A stretch of DNA of 64,000 nt from Deroplatys truncata (GCA_030765065.1 CM060983.1:50838067-50902066); one strand, 5' to 3'; shown: positions 22,706-34,344, numbered from the stretch's first letter. Notes: generated by a model from the letters alone, not told the origin. Translations and numbers: made by a program.

Positions 22706-23306
22706 CTGTGAGATTTTTTTATTAATTACTTGCACCTTTTAACACATAAAACTATGTTTGTCTCACACGAATACGTATTAAATTTCTCGAGGACATGTCT
22801 CGCGTCCAATTAGGAATATTGTCTACAACCAACGCGTCCAGTTATGAGCGCTGTCTACAAGCAACTGACTTCATTTCTACCGCCTAAATTTGTAAATTTC
22901 TGTATTTATAGTCTCTGATTGGCTAATCCTACTCCAATAGAATACCTTCATTTAACTAAGGCGTTTTATGGTTGTTGATTGGCTATTTTTTAAATTGTCT
23001 CAAAATTTACATTATTGTTGCTCCAATAATAACTAGTAGCATTTAAACTTTCAAATTTATTATTGCCTCAAGGTTACCTCATTGTTAGCAATTGTTATTT
23101 CTCACAGCTTCTACATTATTAAATTACGCAATGCATTAACATAACATTATTGAGCATGGATACAATAATACAAACTTTTACAATGATTGCAATTTACAGT
23201 TATTATATATTGTTACATACACATATTGCTTCAAGGCGGGCTGTTATTGAATTTATATATTATATAATTTGACTGAAATCATTTAAGTGTTAAAAATACT
23301 ACCTCT
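22318..23306 (+). mobile_element. Family C (solo-LTR-like) copy, full length
   Basis: Begins TGAAGTAGCTTGTATTATAT and ends GTGTTAAAAATACTACCTC. It contains the shared blocks 'ggtagccttcgcccc', 'tatatttatgtttgcctcgg', a variable AT/GA microsatellite (22653-22705), two ATTGGCTA motifs and a TATA-like stretch. No coding sequence. Confidence 0.72.
22653..22705. repeat. (AT)n(GA)n microsatellite in family C
   Basis: About 13 AT units followed by 13 GA units at the position where another C copy (38200-38254) has only GA. Confidence 0.92.
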
Positions 23307-23714
23307 TGCAGAGAAAGATGTGACATCCCCAGCAGTCTACCAGACGACCTAAACTCAGCACAAGAAAGAACTAAACTTCATCAAGTCGACAAAATTGTGC
23401 AATAACGTATAGTACTCTTAGCTAGAAAATTTAATGTTGAATGTGTCATTACTGTTTCAAAACATTTTATTTCTCATTTTAATCATGTCTGTATTCTAAA
23501 AAAGTCGCGATATTACCTTATAGTTGAAGTGAAGCAACAATAAACAAATTTAAAAAAAATGTTGATTCTCTAAAGGCGCCTTCCGCTTAGAGAAACGTTT
23601 TGAAAACATAAAGCAGCATATATAAAAATGAATTTTTATACATATTTTTCGACACTAAGAATACTAACATTTTACACCCTATAACGTTAAGGTATAAGGA
23701 ACACAGAATAAAAA
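23307..23714. other. Unassigned sequence
   Basis: No repeat match, RNA gene signal or coding frame recognised between the C copy and the next Hel-B. Confidence 0.35.
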
Positions 23715-24583
23715 TCTGAAGTGATATATTCACATGACCTTAACTATCTCTTATCTATTAGCGAGTATACAGACTATTCTTACTAAAGCTTATTTTTCTG
23801 TCTACTATATTATAATCCTAATAAACATTTGTAGAAATAGCTACATTACACATTTCGTTATAGATACAAAGAGAACAGCAATAGTCAAATGTTTAAGAAC
23901 TGGACGCTATATGCTGGTCCTAAAATTCCATACTGTTCCCATGACATCGCGAGAAACAATTGAATGTTGACAGAACTTCAAGAGAATGACCAAGAAATGA
24001 ACAATTCGAACCTTTAATAATGGCTATCTCGAAAACGGCTGGGCAGAAAAAAATAAAAATTATTTGAAATATATTCTATATTTTAAATAGATCTACATTT
24101 TTTGTGAAGTACGTTTTCGTCTTCGTTTACCACTTATACCAGATCATAAAACATTTCTTCCAAAAGAAAGTGGACTTCACAGGCTATTCCCAGAAAATTC
24201 AAAGTATACATTTTATTTGTAATGCAAGTATCTTTAACGGTATTTTAATCAAAATTGTTAAAGAAATTTTTTAGAAAATAAAAACTTTTCAAAAATGTCT
24301 ATGCATAGGGTAGTCTGGGGTAAGGGGATTTTCTTGTAAATCTAGTGTCACATCTTTGGAAAGTACTCAACCTAAATACTAAGTTTGGTATTCATCCAAC
24401 TTTTGGTGTTTGAGTTGTGCTAACACACCACACACACCCACGCACGCATACGAATAGTTTCCTAAAATACTTTTTTTTATTTTTTTCAGCGGACCTCATA
24501 TAAGCTTTTTCCGTAAAATCTCTATTTCGATTTTTTTGGGTGGAATAAAATATCTTCCCCTACTTACCACACTTAGTAAAGAA
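23715..24583 (+). mobile_element. Hel-B copy, nearly full length
   Basis: Starts TCTGAAGTGATATATTCACA and ends TTAGTAAAGAAACTAATAA. It has the standard Hel-B blocks ('tagctacattacacatttcg', 'ttaagaactggacgctatat') and a degenerate CACACAC stretch at 24424-24440. The following AAT repeat grows directly from its 3' end. Confidence 0.8.
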
Positions 24584-24585
24584 AC

Positions 24586-24646
<61 letters not shown>
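24586..24646. repeat. (AAT)n microsatellite at the Hel-B 3' end
   Basis: About 20 AAT units immediately after the 3' arm. On the minus strand this gives a poly-Leu frame (24496-24693) that is not a gene. Confidence 0.95.
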
Positions 24647-24647
<1 letters not shown>

Positions 24648-25768
24648 GAATAAGGGAAACATCGGACACAAAGATTTTGAAAGTTTTAGCCAAGCTTATC
24701 TAAAGAATCGTTAACTTAAGTCATTTTCACGTTATAGCTTTTTATACATTACCTACTCTAAAGCTTTTACGTAGTGGTGCATACTATAGTTTTTAGTTAA
24801 AACTCTCTAAATTATATGAAATGAAATAAATAAATGCAATATAAACACTTTATAAAATAAAAGACTTAGTCATTTGTTCACATATTCTCACAGCCGCCTG
24901 AATCCTACTCTATGGACCGTACCAACGCCTCCTAAGAAGGGTTGACTGTAACAATAGGAGATACCGTATTGTTACGGTATTGTTATTGTATTGTTACCGT
25001 AACAATACGCAACAATACAGCCAGCAAAATCTCAGCAGCAGTATGAGACTGAATGTGTTGTATTTAAGGACTGGTGCAAGGTAAGCAGTGTATCTCTAGT
25101 GAAAGAAGACACTTAAAAGTTGCGAAATAAATCCTTAATGTTTGAGATCATTTCTGATAAACAATAAAACAATGTTAGCTTATATTTGTCTTTAAATGAT
25201 GAACTGCTTTGTGGAAAATGCTGGTAAAGTTTATGGTCAACATAAAAAAGGGATAGTTAAGATGAAGTAAGGTAAGTTTACCGTTTTGCCAGAGACTTAA
25301 ACAGTTTTTGGGAGTCTGGACTAATTAATTGTATTTACCTGTTGAGTACATGTGTGCTAGGAAAGTGCACATGTACAGTGACGTTTATAACAAGTAGGTG
25401 CACCGCTGATCTGAATCGTGGCTTACGTGTGGGTCTCCACGGTCATGTGAGATGATATAATCGCATGCACGTGCACTGTTAACGTTTCATTTGCCTTCAC
25501 GTAAGGTGGAGCTACAGGTCTAACTGCTGCACCAAGATAAAGCACACCAAGATAAGTCGAGTATTACGAGTTTCTGTTTCCCACTTTATTTCGCAACTGT
25601 TCCTGTTGATGTGACCAAAGTGGTATTTATAGGTGTTGTGTTGCGATCTTACATACAGGTTACAAAAATGTTCACTCAAATCTGCTTATTTATTTATCCT
25701 TTTATTGTGCTGTAGATGAGACAAGCACTCCTTCTCTTCCGTATCACCAGAAATACAAATAAGAAAAA
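24647..25768. other. Unassigned, low-repeat sequence with a strong hairpin
   Basis: No recognised repeat family apart from the hairpin at 24965-25009. No frame above 60 codons with a signature. Confidence 0.4.
24965..25009. repeat. Perfect 15 bp inverted repeat
   Basis: CGTATTGTTACGGTA at 24965-24979 and its exact reverse complement at 24995-25009, separated by 15 bases (TTGTTATTGTATTGT) that themselves repeat the TATTGT unit. It can extrude as a hairpin. Function unknown. Confidence 0.85.
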
Positions 25769-26585
25769 TCTGACGTGTTGCACTCACACAATGTAGACTT
25801 TCTCTACCCTTGAAAAACTATTTTTACAAACGCATATTCTCCATCTACTTCATCGTATTGCTAATTTTCTTGTAGGTGCAAGGGGAATATGGTAGGTTTT
25901 AAGCGATAGTCAAATATTTTAAAAGCTGGTTGCTATGTGGAGTATTCCATTCTCTTTGTATTTCCAGGACACAAAAAAAAATTAATAACAAATTCCCATT
26001 CGAGAAAAAGTATTTGAAAATTCAAACAAATAACAAGGAATATCTCGGAAATGGCTCATTCTACAAAAAAAGTTTGACATAAATTGTGTGTTTTAACGAG
26101 ATCTACATTTTTTGCGTACTAAAATTTTGTCTGTCTCTCGTGGTTTACCAGATATGCAAAATTCATTGAGAATGAAGAGGACTTTTGGTGACGTTTCCAG
26201 AAAATTCAAGATGTACATTTCATTTACCATGAAACTATCTTAAAATATATGATATTTTAATCAAAATCGTTATAATCATTTTTGAGAAAATAAAAACTTT
26301 CGAAAACTTTGCCATGTAAAGGGTAGTCAGGGGTGGGAAATTTTCTTGAAAATCTACGTTTTGCATCTTTGAAAGATACCAAGGTTGGTATTTATCTGAC
26401 TTTTCGTTTTTGAGTTATGAAGTTCACAGGCACATAGACACACGCACACACGGACTTTGTTCTAAAACTGATTTTTTTATTCACGGGCCTCAAAACAAGT
26501 ACTTACGGTGAAATCACGATATCGAATTTTTGGTTTGGAATGTTATACTTCCCCTACTTACTATACGTACTAGAGAAAGTAAAAA
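25769..26585 (+). mobile_element. Hel-A copy, full length
   Basis: TCTGACGTGTTGCACTCACA to GTACTAGAGAAAGTAAAAA, with a 5-base insertion before the inner ACTTTCTCTACC arm. Its CA tract is short (26431-26453). More diverged than the copies near 60 kb. Confidence 0.82.
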
Positions 26586-26639
26586 GAGAATAGAATGAAA
26601 AGTAGTATAATATTGCAATACCGGCAAAATGAATAATAA

Positions 26640-27370
26640 AAGTAATATTTTAAAAATCCTTATGGTTTCTGCCCTCTATCGCTTATTAGTGTGTGTACAA
26701 ATTACTCTTAAGAAAGTTCATTTTTCTATCTACTTCATTTTAATGGATATAAACTTTTACGGATATAGCTTAATTACGCATTTAGTTATAGATACAAAGG
26801 TAATAACGATAGTCAAATATTTCAGAACTGGACGCTATGTGCTGGCCTTAAAATTCTACTCTCTTTCCATGACATCTCTAAACTCGACAGGACTTTAAAA
26901 GAATGGCGAAGTATTAAACAATTCGAACAATTAAAATCGGGTATCTGGAAATGACTAATACCACAAAATAGCTTATTGGAAATAAATTATGTTTTTTTAA
27001 AAGAGATCTACATTTTTGTGCAGTATGTTTTCGTGTATCACTCAATGTTTACCAGTTATACAAGAAAATTTTATTTGTCATTTAAATATCTTTAGTATAT
27101 GTTATTTTAGATAATCAAACATTTCAAAAAATATTCCATGTATAGAATAGGAAGGGTGAAGGACTTTTCTTTAAAATCTTTGTGTCGCATTTTTGGAAGG
27201 TGCTGAACCTAAATACACATTTGATATTTATCTGACTTTGTTTTTCAGTTAGCTGTTCACAAACGCACAGAAACACACACAAGCTTTTTTTCACGAATAT
27301 TTTTGGTTTCAGGGGCCTCAAAACATGTATTTCTTCTCTGTCTACTAGCTAAGTGGTAGAGAAAGTAAGA
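26640..27370 (+). mobile_element. Hel-B copy
   Basis: Degenerate start ('ctgccctctatcgcttatt'), standard middle blocks ('gatacaaaggtaataacgatag'), and 3' end 'tagctaagtggtagagaaagt'. The segment between the 'atgttattttag' and 'aatcaaac' blocks is shortened. Confidence 0.75.
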
Positions 27371-27415
27371 ACAAACTGAGAAGTAATACAACATTGCAAT
27401 AAACATTTCTCACCT

Positions 27416-28060
27416 TGAAGCAATATTTTTAACACTTAAATCATTTTCACTCTAATTATGTAAATATAAATTCAATAAAGCCAGCCTTAAAGCAATATGT
27501 GTATGTAACAATATATAAAAAGTGTATATTACAGTCATTGTATATGTTTATATTATTGTATACATGTTCAACAATGTTATATGTATGTTTTACGTAATAT
27601 AATAATGTAGGAGCTGTGAGAAATAGGTCAAAGGTTGCTAACAATGGGAAAACAATGAGGTAACCTTGAGGCAATAATGAATTTGAGAGTTTAATAATGT
27701 TAGTTGTGATTCTTGGAAGCAATAATGTAATTTTAGTGCCAGTTTATAAAATAGCCAATCAACAACCAGAAAAAAGCTTTAGTTAAATGAAGGTTCTCTA
27801 TTGGACTAGAATTAGCCAATCAGAAACTGAAATATAGCAAAATTTACAAATTTAGAGGACAGTTGGTTGCAGACAGCGTTACTAACCAGACGCAAAAAGT
27901 GTCCTCGAGAGATTTAATACGTAATCGTGTGAGACGAAAATAGTTACGTGTTAAAAAGTGCAAGTAATTAATTAAAGAATCTCACAGCTCTCTATATCAG
28001 TTAAGTGTTATTTAAATCGTGTCGAGCATTAATAAAAGGAGTGAATTAAAAATTAAAAAA
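27416..28060 (-). mobile_element. Family C copy, truncated
   Basis: Inverted C beginning TGAAGCAATATTTTTAACAC and running through 'aggagctgtgagaaat', 'tctattggactag', 'agccaatcagaaac' and 'attaataaaaggagtg' before an A-run at 28050-28062, where it ends about 250 bp short of the other terminus. Confidence 0.72.
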
Positions 28061-28725
28061 AAAATGGCTTTCCATACGTGGGGCAGAAACTAACTTCTTC
28101 AACCCCGATCAGAACAAAACCAAAATGAAACACAAACAGATAGAAAAATATTATTAAACAGAGCTACAAATGCCTATATTCCTAACGGAGTGAGTGCTCC
28201 GCGGTAAGGTGTGAGGCTCACACTCGAGAGATCCCGGATTCATTCCTCACTCTGTCCATGTTTTTATTTTTTCGGCTTCCCCGGTTCGGTAGGAAAGGCA
28301 GGAGTAGTTACCTTTTACCACGAATTTCCTGTCCATGATTTCCTTTTAAGGTTGTAGGACCAGGCGACGGCGTTTGTATGTTGCGGCAGGACGGTGGAAT
28401 TCGCGCTATGAAAATATTTCTCCATGACGCTTGGTGGGACTGCTGTGTCCCCTTTCCTAAGATGTCTCCAACCCCTTTAACTGCAGACATCTAGCGCTCA
28501 GGTACTCACATCTGAGAACTTTCGAAATCGAGCTATTCGGATTGGGTTGAACTCGGCGGGTCATGGTTTCCTGTACTTATAGGTGATTTGGTACGTCTAG
28601 GCAAAGCCTAGGTGGGGTTGTGAGACTCCTTAATGTCCTCCAAAACCAACCAGGAGAGATGGTAGACGTTGATTATACACTGTCGCTCCAAGCGAGGTTG
28701 TTCGTCTCCTCGGGGTTGACGTGCC
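28061..28725. other. Unassigned; possible SINE at 28175-28265
   Basis: At 28182-28252 a tRNA-like stretch (GGAGTGAGTGCTCCGCGG and a B-box-like GGATTCATTCC) suggests another SINE head, but no second copy is present to confirm it. The remainder is GC-richer and unrecognised. It continues after the Harbinger-like insertion at 29825. Confidence 0.35.
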
Positions 28726-28728
28726 TAA

Positions 28729-29821
28729 GGGTCGGTTTCACCAAACGTGAGTAACTTTTACTCTCGAGTAAAACGTGGTTTACTCGCGAGTAAGCCCTTT
28801 GAACGTTTCACCAACAACTTACTCTGGAATAAATTGCGTATGCGAGAGTAAATCAGAGAGTAACGTTATTCGGCGAAATATTGTGGAATAAAGTACAGAG
28901 TAACTGCTAGCTAGCATTTTACAATGGCTGCAAGATTGATGAGAATGGTTTTTTTAGGACAGTTCTAGCGATGAAGATGAGGATTTTTACCAATGAGACT
29001 GAGTACTTTGGTGAATACTGGATCATCACTATGATCTGACCTTGGAGGTCCACCACCTACATATTAGAAGAAAGAATAGAACAAACGCTTACACTACATA
29101 CTCGTGTTGCATATTAAAAAGAAAACAAATGAATCACCTGTCTTATTTACAGCTATTCTTTTATTAGCTAAATCCTTATTTGCAGCTTTTTGTAGCAGCT
29201 CCCAATCTGCCTTTATATTAGCTGCAGTTCTGTATCCCATAGTGGTGCCAGCATTGTTTTTCTGCATTCTTCTCCCATGCATGCTTTTTCTGGCGCATAG
29301 TTGAACTATCTATTCTCTAACACACTTATAAATTCTTCTACCACAGAAAGCAGTAGGAGTTTTTCAGAAGAATGCAAATTTGGACTTTTCTTTCGCTTTC
29401 CTTCGTCTGACATGACTCTGTAAATTTAGCACACAACAAGTATAAGTTAACAGGATAATTTCATTATAACGAAAGTTTAAGTTACATTTTTTCGAAAATA
29501 TTACCTATTACCATGTATTTCTACTTATCAGTGCTTTCGTTTACTTCTTTCTCCGTAGCTTTAACCTCTAGAAACTTTCGTTTACTCGCACTAAATTCTT
29601 TAAAATGGCGAAAAAAACTGTAAACATTGCTTACAAACTATGAGAAACTTCGCGATCGGCGCTTTTCTGGTATAATTATTGGAGTACTAACTCGAGAGTA
29701 CTTTAACCTCCACACAAGCATGGTGAAACGAATACATGCCACTCGGGAGTAACAACCGCCGGGTTAATGTTACTCTGGAGTTACTATTCTAGACTTTAAT
29801 CGCGTTTGGTGAAACCGGCCC
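28729..29821 (-). mobile_element. PIF/Harbinger-like element carrying only a Myb-like gene
   Basis: Termini GGGTCGGTTTCACCAAACG (28729) and, reversed, GGGCCGGTTTCACCAAACG (29821) form an inverted repeat with one mismatch in the first 19 bases. Flanks are TAA (28726-28728) and TGA (29822-29824), compatible with the 3 bp TNA duplication of PIF/Harbinger with one change. Subterminal regions are rich in ACTC/GAGT motifs. It contains a Myb/SANT-like relic but no DDE transposase, so it is non-autonomous. Classification rests on end sequence style, 3 bp target and the Myb partner gene. Confidence 0.7.
29094..29413 (-). pseudogene. Myb/SANT-like accessory protein relic
   Basis: From ATG at 29413 the frame reads SPNLHSSEKLLLLSVVEEFI. 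After a shift comes MRQKKHAWEKNAEK, and in a third frame (29282-29094) GYRTAANIKADWELLQKAAN. The order, with its spaced Trp residues and KxLWxxLKKxA-like helix, fits the Myb/SANT-like (zeste-type) DNA-binding domain. PIF/Harbinger elements usually encode such a protein beside their transposase to bind the termini and aid nuclear entry. Two frameshifts and a stop make it non-functional. Confidence 0.65.
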
Positions 29822-29824
29822 TGA

Positions 29825-30240
29825 GTGGCGTATCCACCTCCCTCTCTGTTAAAGCATGGGGGGATTATAAAACAGGCATTGTCCTAATGTAAAGGCCCTG
29901 GGTTCAATGCGGAGATGTGTCCCCGACTTTTGCTCATTGGATTTATTTTTCCGGGACCACCATGTTGCGGTTGACTATGGATGGTTTAGCCGGAGTCAGG
30001 AATCATGTCGTGTTAATGTCGTAGAGAACCCGTCCTTGCTAGCGCACATCGTGGCCAGGATCTGGTTGCTCTTCGGGTCTCCCCTTCATCCCATTCCTCT
30101 CGGGAGTCACGTTGGGAGCATAAAGGGACAACTTTGACCTACCTAAGGTACTGTGCTCCACTTACTGCAGGCCCCTCAGTCGCCTACGCATAACTCCTAA
30201 AACCTTAGCAACAAAACACTGCTGTCATTGACACAATGTC
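29825..30240. other. Continuation of the GC-rich block split by the Harbinger-like element
   Basis: Includes GGGTTCAATGCGG (29900-29912), a possible B box, and a 76-codon chance frame (29907-30137). It may be another SINE or a piece of a larger old element together with 28500-28725. Confidence 0.35.
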
Positions 30241-30510
30241 GTCCTCCGTGGTGTAGTGGTTACAATGCTAGCCTCTAATTCCCAAGGTGGCGGGTTCAAA
30301 CCCGGCGGAGGGCGATGGATTTTTTTCGGGCGTAAAAATCCTTAGCACAGCTTCCTTCGGAAGGGAAGTAAAGCCGGTGGTCCCGTGTCGTAGATTTACG
30401 GCACGTAAAAGAATCTCAAGCCTGATAAAGAGGACTCTGAGCAAAATTACCGGTCTTTTGACGCCTGGGACGCTAAGGACCACAGCAGTTAAACAGCATC
30501 TATAAATAAA
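30241..30510 (+). mobile_element. tRNA-derived SINE (S3 family), full length
   Basis: Head TCCTCCGTGGTGTAGTGGTT (A box) with B box GGGTTCAAACCC at 30293-30304. The 7 bp acceptor stem TCCTCCG/CGGAGGG still pairs (one G-T), but the anticodon arm does not fold. The body contains 'cgggcgtaaaaatcctta' and ends in CTATAAATAAA. The copy at 16676 is the same family inverted. Confidence 0.82.
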
Positions 30511-30544
30511 AACTCAATTTAATTTTAGTTTTTGTTATTGAAAC

Positions 30545-31212
30545 ATTTAAATTACTTTCTCTACCCACTATCGCTTAATTTTATATAATTGTCACGGACT
30601 AATCTTTATTCTTACAAAAGGTTATATCTACTTAATGTTAATCGAAGTAAACATTTGCAGAAATAGTTTCCTGTTCATTTCGTTGTAGCTACAAGGGGGA
30701 TAAAGAAAACCGAATCGACAAACACTGCTTAAAATATATGTAGATGCTGATCTATCCCATGCTCTTTCAGTGACATAGCGAGAAACAACTGAATACCTAC
30801 GGCCTTATAAATCTTTATTCATCTTTTAGTAATTTATGAAGGCGGCGCCGTGGCCGAGTGGTTAGACCACTTACCTCTAACAAAGACGGCCCGGGTTCAA
30901 TCCCAGAGAAGCGCATGATATGAGCATTTTTTTATAAAATCAAAAGTTTCGAAATATCTTCCATGTAAGGGGTAGTTTGGGGTGGAAGATTTTTTTTTGA
31001 AAATCTCTGTGTCGCATCTTTAGATGGCACGGAACCTTAATAGTCCGACTTTTCGTTTCACACACACACACACAGACGGACATTTTTTAAAAAACGCGTT
31101 CTTTTATTCAAGGATACTCAAAACGTGTATCTCTGGTGAAATCTCGGTATAGAATTTCTGGATGGAATGCAATATCTTCTATACCTACTATGTACGTATT
31201 AGAAAAAGAAAA
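30545..31212 (+). mobile_element. Hel-B copy interrupted by a SINE
   Basis: Begins AAATTACTTTCTCTACCCACT and ends TACGTATTAGAAAAAG. A SINE head sits at about 30842-30920 and the internal region between 'ggccttataaatc' and 'gcatttttttataaaatc' is missing. CA tract at 31060-31075. Confidence 0.72.
30842..30920 (+). mobile_element. tRNA-derived SINE head (S5 family)
   Basis: GGCGCCGTGGCCGAGTGG (A box, Leu/Ser-tRNA style) and GGGTTCAATCCC (B box). The same head occurs inverted at 45640-45796. Only the head is left here. Confidence 0.72.
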
Positions 31213-31977
31213 AAGAGCATGCTTCTATGGTCTGTAAAAAAACTCACTCTGATAACTTAAATTGTTTCTGAAATAACCTGTTTCACGAGGTTAGAAAACG
31301 TAAAATACTGAAGGGAGAAGGCGTTTAAATCTTCCCGTAATGATAATGGTGTGGACGATCATAATTTTATCATGGGAAAATAGCATCTTTGGAAGGATTG
31401 TAGCAATAATTAACTGCCGTACGTTATAGAATGAAGGGAACTTCTAGTGTAAAATCAATTTGTCGAGAGAGATTTAAGAGCATGTCTAAGGCAGACTGTT
31501 GACAGTAAAGATAGTCTGATAATTTGACTGAGGAAAGCTCATTTCCCGCAACAACACGCGTGCACGGGAAGGCCTCTGCATCATATACTCTCCGAACATA
31601 AAGAAAGCAATTAGCGTACGGTGCTGGAAAACGTAATTAAAATGCCATAACATAATGGAACTTCGAGCCGTTGTGAATACAACAGGCCTTTCGACAATAA
31701 CTGCGAACGATAAGAGAACAATGGTGTTGGCTTTGGGAACGGAGAGTCTAATTCTATACATGTGATAAATGAAGGTTTTTATTTGTTAAATTCCGTTGAG
31801 AATTACAAACGCTGTGTGAACCATCGTGCCCATATGTTGCCACCTGCCTATGCGGATCAACTTTACCTATCTTTCCTACATTCAATGTTTTTATCCATTT
31901 TCTCTATTCAAGTATCCGTATTTGTCGACCTCTCGGTAATTTTCTCGTTTAAATTTCAACGTGAGAAAAATACAAAA
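31213..31977. other. Unassigned sequence
   Basis: A 91-codon minus-strand frame (31486-31761) has no recognised motif. No repeat match was seen. Confidence 0.35.
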
Positions 31978-32142
31978 ACTAACGTGCTACATTCACACGA
32001 CTCTCTACTCACTCTTCTGCAAACCATTCTTACAAAAGTTTGCACATTTTGTTGTAGGCTAAAGCGATAGTCAGATTTTTAAAAAGCATGTTGCTAGGTA
32101 ATGACTTTGGAATTCCATGCTCTTTGCATGACCACGAGCAAA
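31978..32142 (+). mobile_element. Hel-A 5' end fragment
   Basis: 'gtgctacattcacacgact', 'ctctgcaaaccattcttac', 'taaagcgatagtcag', 'catgctctttgcatgacc': the first about 165 bp of a Hel-A/B copy, then directly another Hel-B start. Confidence 0.65.
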
Positions 32143-32295
32143 AATCTGATGTTACAATTACAAGACTTTCTCTACCCTCTATTGCTTATTAGTGGAAAAG
32201 GAAACTATTCTAACTACAGCTTATTTTTCTGTCTACTTCATTATAACTGAGATAAACCTTTTGTAGAAAAAGCCGAATTACACATTTCGATATAG

Positions 32296-33332
32296 TGAAG
32301 TAGGAGTTGTATTGTATTTCAACTGTTGGGGAGCCGAAGTTGAAGTAGTTGCAACCGCACGTATGGTAAACAGTTTCCGGTAGCCTTCGCCCCAAGTTTA
32401 AAAATATTATTAACTTTGTAATTTGAATGTTTCTTTAAATATCATATATTTATGTTTGCCTTGGCTGCGTCAGTATTAATTTTAGAGACGTGAATTTCTT
32501 AACAGAACGTGATGCGGCTGAAGAATAAGGCTTAAACAGATTATAATTTTTAATTCACTCCTTTTTTATTAGTTTTTGACACGATTTAAATAACACTTCA
32601 CTGTCCTCCGGCAGGGCGAGTAAACGGAAAGGAGTTGTTGCTAAAAGATAAAACTGATAAAAAAAATTGTTTCTACACTTTTATTGCCGTCACACTTAAT
32701 TAATAATTCACATATTTAATCTTTATACATGCCTGACTGAAACTGTGATATTTATGAATGTAACTACAGTCGTTTAGTTGGCGCGTACCAATTACTTCGC
32801 GTACTTTACATTTTTGTAACTAATTTTGCGACGTGCACCTCGTGAGAGATTCTTCCGAACTGAGCAACACTTCCTTATGGCTCGAGAATATATACTCCTT
32901 CACCTCGAATTGCCTAAACATTATAACAGAGCTGCTATTGATTACCAAATCGCGCCCACTTTAGCGTCTGTTTTGGTCAGCCAATCACTACTACTAACAT
33001 ACATGCTCTAGGGAGGATATTCCCTCCATTTCTAAAAAAGGCACGCTACCCTGCCGTCATTTGTTTACCTCTTCTTAGTGATAAACAACTCACCCCCTCG
33101 ATTTATTGTTACCCACTTCTATTGTCAGTTTCAGTGAGGCCGTGTAAACTTATTTCCTAACAATACTTATGGCTAACAAACATCTAAAATCCTGTACATA
33201 CAATATATTAATTTCCACTACAATCACTCTGGCAATCACAGCATGTTATAATATAAAATATTGCCTCAGTTATTATTTTTTTATTTTATATAACTTGACT
33301 AAAATAATTTAAGTGTTAAAAATACTGCCTCA
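32296..33332 (+). mobile_element. Family C copy whose middle is replaced by family D
   Basis: Left about 305 bp are C (TGAAGTAGGAGTTGTATTG, 'ggtagccttcgcccc'), 32602-33268 is D, and the last 64 bp return to C ('gactaaaataatttaag' to ATACTGCCTCA). Flanked by ATAG on both sides inside Hel-B. No coding potential. Confidence 0.7.
32602..33268 (+). mobile_element. Family D (LTR-like) copy
   Basis: Starts TGTCCTCCGGC, ends AAATATTGCCTCA (TG...CA), 667 bp. A second copy lies inverted at 63308-63999. Contains TATATACTCC after 'ggctcgagaa', a plausible TATA element. Its terminal TGCCTCA resembles the end of family C, suggesting related LTRs. Confidence 0.62.
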
Positions 33333-33975
33333 ATAGATACAAAGAGAACAGCGACAGTCAAATATTTAAGAACTGGAAGCTATATACTGGCCTCTAAGTT
33401 CCATACTTTTCCATGCATTCACAAGAAAATCGAAAGGGAAGGATGACAAAGTATTGAATAATTCGAACCATTAATAAAGGATATCTTGAAAGTGGCTTAT
33501 GCCGCAAAAAAATTATTTAAAGCAAATTGTATATTTTTAAGAAATCTCTGTATTTTCGTGCATTACGTTTTCGTCTATCGCTAAATGTTTACTAGTTCTA
33601 TAAGATAATACAAAATTCCTTCCGAAGGAAGAGGATTTCACAGGCTATTACAGAAAATTCAAGATATAAACTTAATTTGCAATGTAAATACATTAAATAT
33701 ATGGTATTCTAAGAAAACATTTGAGTCATTTTTTAGAAAATAAAATATTTATAAAAACTTTCCATGTAAAGGGTAGTTTAGGGTGGGGAAATTTTCTTGA
33801 AAACCTTCAGGCCGCTGGTGCTGAAGGTGCTGAATCTAAATATCAAGTTTAGTGTCTTTCCTACTATTCTTTTTTGAGTTATGCACATACACTCACGCAC
33901 ATTTTACTAAAATTGCTCTTTTTGGATACAAGGGGCCTCAAAACACTTAGTTCCGGTGAAATCCCGGTATCTACT

Positions 33976-34340
33976 TACCTTCCCTACTACGTATAGTAAG
34001 TAGGGGAAGTATTGCATTCCACCCAATAATTCGTACCGAGAATTTACCGGAAATACATGTTCCGAGGTGCCCCGAATACAAATAAAGCATTTTTGGAAAC
34101 ATGTCCGTGTGTGGCTATGTGTCTGTCTGACTACGAACAGCACAACTGAAAAGCGAAAACTCAGATAAATACCAAACTTAGTATTTGAGTGTAGTATATT
34201 CTCTTTATTTGTTTGAATTTTCCGATACCAGCTCTTAAAGATTTGACTATCGCCATATTCCCCTGACATCTACAAGAAAATTAGCAATAAGATTAACATC
34301 TCGATTAACATGAAGAATATGGAGAATAAGCGCTTGTAAA
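33976..34340 (-). mobile_element. Hel-A copy with a large internal deletion
   Basis: Inverted 3' end CCTACTACGTATAG, then 'attccacccaataattcg', a degenerate microsatellite, then a jump to the 5' third ('ccagctcttaaag'). The last about 45 bp of the 5' end are missing; a sense Hel-A starts immediately after. Confidence 0.78.
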
Positions 34341-34344
34341 AAAA

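Larger units (their letters stand above)
32143..33975 (+). mobile_element. Hel-B copy interrupted by a C/D recombinant
   Basis: 5' part 32143-32295 (TCTGATGTTACAATTACAAG, 'gactttctctaccctctatt', up to 'cacatttcgatatag') and 3' part 33333-33975 ('atagatacaaagagaacagc' to 'gaaatcccggtat'). The shared ATAG at the two junctions may be a short target duplication. The 3' hairpin is replaced by an inverted Hel-A end. Confidence 0.77.

Noticed and set aside
24496..24693. Minus-strand frame with poly-Leu run resembling a membrane segment
   Set aside because: Produced by the AAT repeat at the Hel-B 3' end; no other protein feature.
30241..30316. Possible tRNA (Glu/Gly-like) gene
   Set aside because: The acceptor stem pairs, but the anticodon arm does not fold, and body and tail match another copy at 16676, so it is a SINE.
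30842..30920. Possible Leu/Ser tRNA gene
   Set aside because: The acceptor ends do not pair and the head recurs in a full SINE at 45640.
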